A stretch of 50,238 bases of DNA from CAYVQE01 sp964633205. GTDB lineage: Bacteria; Myxococcota; B64-G9. The stretch covers positions 1 through 50,238 of the forward strand of contig CAZWFN010000031.1 of NCBI GenBank assembly GCA_964633205.1, written 5' to 3'. Shown one piece after another: positions 45,101-50,238 of this stretch; the first letter of the stretch is position 1, and the number at the start of each line of letters is the position of its first letter. A program made the translations under genes and the position numbers. Below the pieces are notes generated by a model. That model made no database searches. It saw only the letters and a program-made list of their open reading frames with translations, and had not been told where the DNA came from.

Positions 45101-46777
45101 GACGCGCAGCGCCACCTCGGCCGGCACCGGCTGGCGGCCGTAGTCGCTGGTGATCACCTGCACCCGTGCGGTGCGATCCGGGGCGTTGAGCAGGTACTCG
45201 GGTTCGAGCACCAGCCGGAAGCGGGCCCGGGTGACCCGCACCGCGCCGCTGCCGGTGACCGGGCGATCGGCCGCATCGGTCACCACCGCCTCGATGCCGT
45301 AGGTGTAGTCCTGGCTGTCGGGCATGGTCTCGAACTCGAAGTCCAGCCGGCCCGCGGCGTCGAGCCGGCCGCTGCGGGTCTCGATGGTCTCGCGGGCGGT
45401 GTTGCGGTACTCGGCGTCGGCGTAGTACCAGGCGTAGTCGTCGTCGATCCACCACGGGATGTAGAAGCGGGTGCGGTAGATCTCGAGATCGACCTTGGCG
45501 CCGGCCACCGGGGGGCCGAAGTAGTAATCGGCCACCACCGCGCCGGAGACCTTCTCGCCGCTGGTGTAGGCGCGTCGCTCGGTCTCGATGCGCACCCGGT
45601 ACTGCGGCTTGCGGTAGGCCTTGACCTTGAACTCTCCCCCGTATTGCTTCTCGTCGGCTTCGGCCAGCAAGCGGTAGCTGCCCAGCGCCGCCTGGTCGAA
45701 CAGGTCGAAGCTGCCGTGGAAGGCCCCGCTTCCCGACACCGGCAGCTCGGCCTGGTGGACCAGCTGGCCTTCGGGATCGCGCACCTCGACCCGCACCGCG
45801 TCGACCTCGGCCAGCCGGTAGCGCTCGTCGCGGTAGTCGCGCAGAATGCCCTTGAAGTGCACCTGCTGGCCCGGCCGGTAGACCGGCCGCTCGGTGGTCA
45901 GGTAGGCCTTGCGGCCGAACAGGTTGGCCGGGTGGTAGCTGGGGTCGAGCAGGGCGAAGTGCGGGCCCTTGTGGGCCACCAGGGTCAACTGGCGGGCCAG
46001 CGGCAGATCCAACGACCACAGGCCGTCCTCGTCGGTGCTGCCCTTGCCCACCAATGCCTCGCCGCGGCGCAGCTCCACCCGGGCGTCGACCACCGGCGTG
46101 CCCAGGTCGGGATCGACCGCATAGACCAGGAAGCGATCCTGGCTCTGGCGGGTCACCAGCACCAGCTGCGAGATGATCACCGCGCAGTAGGCCACCTCCT
46201 GGCCGCGGATGGCCTCGACCAGGTAAGCGCCCGGCCGCCGGGTGGTGATGGCCACGTCGCGGTAGATCCAGGGCCCGTCGCCCTGCAGGTCTTCGCGCCA
46301 CATGTCGACCAGCTCGAGCTCCTCGAGCAGCGGCACCGCGGCGGTGGGCGCCGCGGCCTCGCCGGCGGCCTCACGCCAGCGATCGATCTGCTCGCCATAG
46401 GCGCTGCGGCCGGCCTTGCGGGCGCGGGCGGTCAGCGCCGAACGGCTGGTGTCGAAGGTGGTCTCCAGGGCCAGCCGCCACAGCTCGGCGGCCACGTCCA
46501 GGCTGGAGGCGCGCAGCGGGCCGTTCTGGGTGCTGAGCTGGTGCAGGTCGGGCTGATCCAGGAAGAAGGCCTTGGGCTCGGGTATCCGGTAGAGCCTGAA
46601 CTGCAGCCAGTCCAGGTCGCGGGCCTCGAGACGCACCGCGATGCTCTCGGCCCGCGGGCTGAATACACCCTCGGTCGACAGGTAGAAACGGGGCTGCTCG
46701 GCTCGGGCCGGCAGGGCTCCCAGCAGCAGCAGGGCGATGACGCCGCGGCCCAGCAGGGCGGGTCGAAGCGTGCTCAT
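42179..46777 (-). CDS. Bacterial alpha-2-macroglobulin of the YfaS/MagD operon type, with thioester motif
   Basis: 1532 aa. A Sec signal (LPARAEQP, no lipobox) precedes a series of macroglobulin MG domains (TTERPVYRPGQQVHFKGI is typical of MG1/2), a bait-like segment rich in charged residues before the LFAPML-type region (DTLAFAPMLTTDAQGRASL), and a thioester domain with YPYGCTEQT (Cys1059, Gln1062), then the alpha-helical barrel and a receptor-like C-terminal domain. Such proteins trap proteases in the periplasm through the Cys-Gln thioester. As a soluble signal-peptide protein it is placed in the periplasm. The ATG at 46777 has AAGGAGG upstream and overlaps the yfaT stop (ATGA). Neighbours YfaA-, YfaT- and YfaP-like place it in the yfa/mag group. 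Confidence 0.9.
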   Translation of the reverse strand: MSTLRPALLGRGVIALLLLGALPARAEQPRFYLSTEGVFSPRAESIAVRLEARDLDWLQFRLYRIPEPKAFFLDQPDLHQLSTQNGPLRASSLDVAAELWRLALETTFDTSRSALTARARKAGRSAYGEQIDRWREAAGEAAAPTAAVPLLEELELVDMWREDLQGDGPWIYRDVAITTRRPGAYLVEAIRGQEVAYCAVIISQLVLVTRQSQDRFLVYAVDPDLGTPVVDARVELRRGEALVGKGSTDEDGLWSLDLPLARQLTLVAHKGPHFALLDPSYHPANLFGRKAYLTTERPVYRPGQQVHFKGILRDYRDERYRLAEVDAVRVEVRDPEGQLVHQAELPVSGSGAFHGSFDLFDQAALGSYRLLAEADEKQYGGEFKVKAYRKPQYRVRIETERRAYTSGEKVSGAVVADYYFGPPVAGAKVDLEIYRTRFYIPWWIDDDYAWYYADAEYRNTARETIETRSGRLDAAGRLDFEFETMPDSQDYTYGIEAVVTDAADRPVTGSGAVRVTRARFRLVLEPEYLLNAPDRTARVQVITSDYGRQPVPAEVALRVSVRRGGDPVAAAAQPVLERTLRTDERGRAWLEFEPEGGGTYRIAARATDDQGNTVEAEKSLYVTAAGGDIPHAPPELEIVADRRSYRVGQQARFLLLTPHADAHLLATVEGGRLYRAEVLRAKGHSVVLEVPIEPAQTPNFFVRVASVFDGALYERRLDVVVPPVERLLDVQLRAEPEQARPGQPVAFSVAVRDHRGEPVADAEVALAVVDEAIYGISPELAVPIDRFFYHRKRNDVRGGCSLDYRFYGYGQSRRDEVAALQLRPPVVPGSFKAAAATRLRTRFRDTLAFAPMLTTDAQGRASLKLDLPDNLTTWRATARVITRDTRVGQGVGRLQVSKPVVVRLARPTFLVERDRCRLGVLVHNYTDTAHTFAVSLEADAGLQLTGEPQQVQVAAQGAGTAVFAAEARRAGPVKLAARAAAGDLGDGLEQTLPVRPYGMEQVLLAGGALDDERPRAEVELAVPETARPDSVRAAVQVSSGVAPALMASLEFLAGYPYGCTEQTMSRFLPDLVVAKALRELGLENEKLEEKLPGYIHAGLARLSQLQHDDGGWGWWADDGTDAFMTAYVVHGLGLAKRLGWRIDGDMLDRGVNRLDHLLRGRGRTPTERAYLLYALALAGVKYPSMLDKLVEREQSLTEYGRALLAMGLFELGQRERAAEVSGRLVQAAHTSAAAGTWWGPDRDGGGWASDPVETTAATLRSLLLTRPDSVHIPAAVRWLMAARRGDRWRSTRDTAMAIFALVDYLKRAGGDRYDAELRARLNGESADPVHFGPDDMLAPSVALMTDRRGRLGANRLELERRGEGVLFYTAALRFFGRGEHIPARGEALRIRRRLLRVVEEPTEDGWRLQLAPLTGAVASGQALLVVLDIETDRQADYVLVEDPLPAGVQPIERDRGYRLPGIELRQPRLHREFHDQHAAFFISRLPAGERRLAYLVRATLAGTYNQLPARVLPMYDPQLAGNSASQQLTVEE

Positions 46778-47844
46778 GGGCGACCTCCTTCGAGGATCTT
46801 CCAGCGGTAGAAGCCTAGGAAGCGCGGATTTGCGGGCGTGACGTGCCAGCGGTCGTCGCGGTGGGCGTTGATCGCGGCCAGCTGTACCAGCCGCACCTCG
46901 CCTTCTGCCGGCCCGCCGCCGGTGTGGTAGACCACCCGCCGCCGCGGCCCGCCGCCGGGCGGGTCGAGCAGCACCATGCTGTGCATCGGGTTGGGATGGC
47001 GGGCCGGGTCGCGAAAGAACAGCAGATCGCCGGCCGCAGCGTCGCGCTCCGAGCGCGAGACGAAGACCGTGTTGTACTGCCACAGCACACGGGCCGAGGC
47101 GGTGGCCGCGAACTGCCCGGCCGGCGCATCGGCGCGCCAGGGCCCCGGCCGGATGCGGAACAGGCGCGTACCCAGCACCGGCACCCGCGGGTAGTGGTAG
47201 CGCTGGACGTCGGCGCCCGGCAAGGCGTGCAGGTAGGGCGTGGCGTCCAGCCAGTCGCGATCGTGGCGGCGCAGGGCTTCCTTGTAGGCGAACCGGATCA
47301 GCCCGGCGCAATCGCGGTGGACGGCGTGCCAGCGCGGATCGGGGGCGTAGAACTGGGCCTCGGCGATGGCGGTGAACCAGCGGCGAAAGGCCCGGCGATC
47401 GCCGGCCGGCCAGAGCTCGGCCGCGTCCGGCAGGCCGTCGCCGTCGCTGTCGCCGGCGGCCGCGACCACCTGCAGCGCGAAGCGCCGGCGCTCCAGGCCG
47501 GTGTCGAGCTCGATCACGGCCGGGCCCGGTGCCCCGGCGGCCACCAGGCCCAGCTCCAGCCGGGCGGGCCCGGCGTCGCGCCGGGCGGAGCCCACCAGGC
47601 GCAGCCGCTCGCCGCCGCTGACCACCCGGGCCTGTACCGGCCAGGGCCAGAACGGCACCGGCCGGCCGTAGAGGCTGTCGCGCGACCAGACCAGCCGCGC
47701 CGCGGTGTGGCCGTCGGCCGGCAGCCGATCGGTCGACAGGGCCGCGGTCGCGCCGACCGGCAGCAGAGCGCTGGCGGCGAAGGCCGCCACCAGGCCGGCG
47801 CCGGCCAGCAGCAAGCGGCTCCAGCTGGACCGGCGCCGCCTCAC
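46774..47844 (-). CDS. DUF1175 protein (YfaT/MagF-like), NlpC/P60-like
   Basis: 356 aa with one N-terminal membrane or signal segment (LLLAGAGLVAAFAASALL). A linker of Ig-like strands leads to a DUF1175 domain: HRDCAGLIRFAYKEALRRHD, QYNTVFVSR, GDLLFFRD and MHSMVLLD. The Cys of DCAG and the His of the HSM segment suggest an NlpC/P60-like fold and possibly a cysteine peptidase activity, but that is inference. In E. coli and Pseudomonas, yfaT/magF-type genes flank the macroglobulin gene. The GTG at 47844 overlaps the upstream stop (GTGA), and its own stop overlaps the macroglobulin start. Confidence 0.82.
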   Translation of the reverse strand: MRRRRSSWSRLLLAGAGLVAAFAASALLPVGATAALSTDRLPADGHTAARLVWSRDSLYGRPVPFWPWPVQARVVSGGERLRLVGSARRDAGPARLELGLVAAGAPGPAVIELDTGLERRRFALQVVAAAGDSDGDGLPDAAELWPAGDRRAFRRWFTAIAEAQFYAPDPRWHAVHRDCAGLIRFAYKEALRRHDRDWLDATPYLHALPGADVQRYHYPRVPVLGTRLFRIRPGPWRADAPAGQFAATASARVLWQYNTVFVSRSERDAAAGDLLFFRDPARHPNPMHSMVLLDPPGGGPRRRVVYHTGGGPAEGEVRLVQLAAINAHRDDRWHVTPANPRFLGFYRWKILEGGRP

Positions 47845-49436
47845 AGGGCCACCACCCGGCCGCGCACGGCCAGCGGTGGCTCGTCCCGGCGCAGGCCGCC
47901 GGCCAGCAGGCCGATCTCGCCCAGGGCCCGGAACAGCGGGGCCAGGGTGACCTCGAGATCCTGGGCGTCGAAACGCTCGCTGGCGCCCAGCAGGCGCTCG
48001 GCGGTGGTCTGCAGGTCGGCCGCCAGGGCCCCGCTGTCGACGAAGGCCAGCCCGAACAGGGGTTCGGCCCGGTCGAGCACGGCGGCCAGGCCCGGCCGGT
48101 CGGCCAGCGCCGGGGCCCGGCCGCGGGCGGTGTCGAGCACCCCGGCCACGGCCGCCCGCGAGGTACCCAGCAGCAGCCAGCCGTCCCGCACGGCGAAGGC
48201 CGGTTCCAGCCGGCCGCCGCTGGCGACCCACAGCTCACCCTGCTGCTCGACGTGGGCCCCGAGGGCCAGGCCGAGCAGCTCGGCCAGCACCGGCTCGACG
48301 CCGTCGGGCTCGTTCAGCCGCAGCAGCAGCACGGCCTCGGGCACCGGCAGAGCGAAACGGGTGACCGCCAGCGCGAAACGGCCTTGAAGCCGATCGAGCA
48401 GCCGGTCTTCCAGATCGTCCAGCCCGGTGGCCTGCTGGCCCAGGGCGGCGAACAGGGCGCCGGCCAGCTCGCCGACCCGCAGCCGGCTGTGGCCGAGCAC
48501 CAGGCGGCTGTCGTGCGGCAGCAGCGGACGCAGATCGCGGGCCGAGCCGGCGTCGTCCGGCGCCGGGCCGGCCAGCCGGCCGACCACCTCGGCCCGCGGT
48601 GCATCGCCCAGCTGCCAGCTCAGCCGCAGCGCGGCGACCGGCAGCAGGTGCGCCAGCCAGGACGACAGGGCCGCCGGCTCGCAGTAGATCTCGAGCTGGC
48701 CGGGCTCGCCGTCGTCGAACAGGGCTCGATTGGCGTCGCTGCCGAGCAGGGCCTGCTCGCTGGCGCCGGCTGCCAGCGCCACCGCGCGCTCGAGCAGCGC
48801 GGGCTCGTTCGACAGCAGCAGCAGGTTGGAGTACAGCGCGTAGTGGACCGACTGCTGCGGTCCGACGGCGAAGGAGCGCACCGGCAGGCCGTGCACCTCG
48901 GTGGTGTGCAGGCCGCCGCCGCGGGCCTGGTTGAAGGCCTCGGCCAGCCGGTCGATGGCCTGTACCCGCAGGTCGATGCGCTTGACCAGCAGCAGGCCCC
49001 AGCCGGTCTCGGTCCGCTGCAGCGCCAGGGCCATCGGGCTGGCCAGCAGCTGCTCCAGCTCGGGCTGGGCCATCTCGACCGGCGACAAGCTGGCCAGCCG
49101 GTGGCGGGCGGTGGACAGGCGGTGCAGCGGATCGCTCAGGGAGAGGTCGGCCCAGAACGGCGTGGCGGTCAGCTTCTGCCACCAGGAGCGCTGGCGCAAC
49201 CAGCGCAGAACCGCGTCCGGCCGGGCCGCCACCAGCACCAGGGCCGGCCCCGGCGGCACCAGCCGGGCCACGTCCAGCTCGGAAGCCGCCGGCAGCTCGG
49301 GCACCGTGGAGGCATAGTCCCGCTCGATCCCGCCGCCGTCAGCCCCGGACTCGTCCTCGCCGCACTTGCAGCCCGCCGTGGCGAGCAGCAGCAGCAGAGC
49401 CGCCAGCCACGCCGGCGCAAAGCACCTTGCCAGCAT
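47841..49436 (-). CDS. Lipoprotein of DUF2138/DUF3352-like type (YfaA-like by position)
   Basis: 531 aa. A lipobox (LATAGC, Cys about 23) is followed by a CKCG segment and a large beta/alpha domain (LVPPGPALVLVAARPDAVLRWL, LTATPFWADL, YALYSNLLLLSNEPALLERAV). It resembles DUF3352/DUF2138 proteins; the YfaA assignment depends mostly on position at the head of the yfaA-T-S-P gene order. Function is unknown. The ATG at 49436 has TGGAGG six bases upstream. A promoter candidate lies at 49477-49505. The stop overlaps the yfaT start (GTGA). Confidence 0.65.
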   Translation of the reverse strand: MLARCFAPAWLAALLLLLATAGCKCGEDESGADGGGIERDYASTVPELPAASELDVARLVPPGPALVLVAARPDAVLRWLRQRSWWQKLTATPFWADLSLSDPLHRLSTARHRLASLSPVEMAQPELEQLLASPMALALQRTETGWGLLLVKRIDLRVQAIDRLAEAFNQARGGGLHTTEVHGLPVRSFAVGPQQSVHYALYSNLLLLSNEPALLERAVALAAGASEQALLGSDANRALFDDGEPGQLEIYCEPAALSSWLAHLLPVAALRLSWQLGDAPRAEVVGRLAGPAPDDAGSARDLRPLLPHDSRLVLGHSRLRVGELAGALFAALGQQATGLDDLEDRLLDRLQGRFALAVTRFALPVPEAVLLLRLNEPDGVEPVLAELLGLALGAHVEQQGELWVASGGRLEPAFAVRDGWLLLGTSRAAVAGVLDTARGRAPALADRPGLAAVLDRAEPLFGLAFVDSGALAADLQTTAERLLGASERFDAQDLEVTLAPLFRALGEIGLLAGGLRRDEPPLAVRGRVVAL

Positions 49437-49476
49437 CTCGACCTCCAGGGAAGATTGCGCGCAGTCCGCAGCCGAA

Positions 49477-49505
49477 AGCGTACCAGCCGCCCCGATCCAG
49501 ATCAA
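49477..49505 (-). promoter_or_regulatory. Probable promoter of the macroglobulin operon
   Basis: Minus-strand TTGATC (49505-49500), exact 17-bp spacer, TACGCT (49482-49477). The predicted leader is about 35 nt. Confidence 0.45.
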
Positions 49506-49525
49506 TCGGCCCGGCGGTCCGCTGC

Positions 49526-49549
49526 GAGGGGATCCGAACGGATCCGCTC
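49526..49549. promoter_or_regulatory. Near-perfect palindrome upstream of the macroglobulin operon
   Basis: GAG-g-GGATCCG-aa-CGGATCC-g-CTC, ten paired bases with one G/G mismatch. It lies just downstream of the vapC stop and about 20 bp upstream of the macroglobulin operon -35 box. It may be an operator or an RNA hairpin at the vapBC transcript end; no T tract follows. Confidence 0.35.
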
Positions 49550-49571
49550 AGAGCTCCCGGGGGACTTCAGA

Positions 49572-49967
49572 TCAGGGCTCGATGAAGCCGGGTTGGCGCA
49601 GCAGCTTGCGGTCGAAGGTGGCCACCTGGTCGCAGCCGGCAGCGAGGGAGCGCTGCTGGATCATGTAGTCGGCGAAGTCGCCGTCCCCGGCCTGGTAGGC
49701 GGCCAGTGCGCGGGCGATGCGATCGCTGGCCTGCCAGGCGAGCTGGGTGGCGAGCAGCAGCTTGGCGATCAGCTCGACGAGTGCGTTCTTGCCCAGACCA
49801 TAGGCCCGCCGCAGCACCCAGACCGTCTCGACCAGCACCAGATCCGAGACGAAGAGCTGCTCGTCGTCAGCGGTGACCCGCTCGATCAGCCGCCGGGCGC
49901 GGCGGGACTGGTCGGGATCGTCGACCACCAGGAAGCGCACCAGCACGTTGGTATCCAGCGCGATCAT
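49572..49967 (-). CDS. vapC: PIN-domain toxin (VapC-type ribonuclease)
   Basis: 131 aa. PIN acidic residues are placed as expected: D5 (LDTNVL), E47 (VLVETVW), D97/D100 (GDGDFADYM) and D119 (TFDRKL), the Mg-binding site of the nuclease. VapC toxins cleave tRNA or rRNA and are held inactive by the antitoxin. The ATG at 49967 overlaps the stop of the AbrB-like antitoxin gene (ATGA), the standard operon order. The target RNA is unknown. Confidence 0.88.
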   Translation of the reverse strand: MIALDTNVLVRFLVVDDPDQSRRARRLIERVTADDEQLFVSDLVLVETVWVLRRAYGLGKNALVELIAKLLLATQLAWQASDRIARALAAYQAGDGDFADYMIQQRSLAAGCDQVATFDRKLLRQPGFIEP

Positions 49968-50203
49968 TCGTCCGCGGCTCCGGATTCGATCGCCCGCTGC
50001 ATGGCCTCGAGATCGACTCCCCGGCAGCCCGGTTGGACCGCGCCGGCCAGCGACAGCAGGTCCAGTGTCATGGGATGCATCTCGACCATCCCGTCGTCGC
50101 GCACCCGGAAGGCGATGCGATCGCCGGGCTCGACGCCCAGGGCGACGCGCACCGCCTTGGGAATGGTGATCTGGCCCTTGCTGGTGAGCTTGGCCTCAGC
50201 CAT
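49964..50203 (-). CDS. vapB: AbrB/MazE-type antitoxin (VapB-like)
   Basis: 79 aa. A swapped-hairpin AbrB DNA-binding domain is plain in the first 50 residues (KLTSKGQITIPKAVRVALGV ... DRIAFRV). The C-terminal part (about 50-79) is likely the toxin-binding region. It should neutralise the PIN toxin and repress its own promoter. The ATG at 50203 has GAAGGAGG upstream. A TACTAT -10-like box lies at 50232-50237, with the -35 beyond the window. Confidence 0.85.
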   Translation of the reverse strand: MAEAKLTSKGQITIPKAVRVALGVEPGDRIAFRVRDDGMVEMHPMTLDLLSLAGAVQPGCRGVDLEAMQRAIESGAADE

Positions 50204-50238
50204 CCTTACCCTCCTTCACTTTCCTTACCCAATAGTAT

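Noticed and set aside
42347..46810. A 1487-codon open frame on the plus strand opposite the macroglobulin gene
   Set aside because: High-GC genes produce long mirror frames; this one has Gln/His/Arg/Gly-rich low-complexity sequence, no recognisable domain and lies entirely opposite a well-supported gene.

Overview
This is a very GC-rich window (roughly 70% G+C by eye) that looks like a Myxococcota (deltaproteobacterial) chromosome. The case rests on MYXO-CTERM-like C-terminal sorting signals on secreted Cys-rich proteins, dense MopE-type motifs (C-x3-DNDCDG), three clustered bactofilins, a myxobacterial-style Ser/Thr kinase with a PEGA domain, FHA and PilZ proteins, and many lipoproteins. No rRNA, tRNA, CRISPR array, prophage or insertion sequence was seen.

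Layout. 1-2.1 kb (+): 3' part of a membrane protein with acidic and Pro/Ala repeats, a coiled coil and a periplasmic SUMF1/FGE-like domain. 2.2-7.5 kb (-): GT39-type glycosyltransferase, REC-GGDEF response regulator, and RACo-like corrinoid-activating ferredoxin/ATPase. 7.6-9.1 kb (+): lipoprotein with a discoidin-like domain, preceded by a consensus sigma-54 promoter and followed by a structured 3' region and a strong terminator. 9.3-10 kb (-): small exported protein. 10.1-13.8 kb (+): operon of two thioredoxin-fold lipoproteins plus an outer-membrane barrel, then a lone lipoprotein. 13.8-15.6 kb (-): DUF4177, def, epmA. 15.8-16.7 kb (+): fragment of an MBL hydrolase, then an FHA protein. 16.7-24.6 kb (-): four-gene operon PilZ, Ycf48-like/MopE/MYXO-CTERM, MopE lipoprotein, VWA/MopE/MYXO-CTERM. 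24.8-26.7 kb: divergent PAS-GGDEF cyclase and lipoprotein. 26.7-31.5 kb (-): HEAT protein, tandem WYL regulators, acyl-CoA dehydrogenase. 31.5-34.2 kb (-): three bactofilins, pyrE, lipoprotein. 34.4-36 kb (-): alpha/beta hydrolase and PssA. 36-40.6 kb (-): Ser/Thr kinase, penicillin-binding transpeptidase, SpoIID-domain protein, gluzincin peptidase, each stop overlapping the next start. 40.7-49.4 kb (-): YfaA-like, YfaT, YfaS (alpha-2-macroglobulin), YfaP and NIF3 genes. 49.6-50.2 kb (-): VapBC-type toxin-antitoxin pair.

How the genes fit together. Cell-envelope biology dominates. The 36-49 kb block joins a bacterial alpha-2-macroglobulin cluster of the E. coli yfa / Pseudomonas mag type to a kinase-PBP-SpoIID-peptidase module, which suggests a regulated peptidoglycan/periplasm defence or remodelling island. 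The 16.7-24.6 kb operon links a cytoplasmic c-di-GMP receptor (PilZ) to three large secreted Cys-rich surface proteins. Two diguanylate cyclases with intact product-inhibition motifs are nearby. Many genes overlap by 4 nt (ATGA or GTGA), so operon structure is unusually well supported. Promoters and binding sites are inferred by eye from consensus matches and have not been tested.
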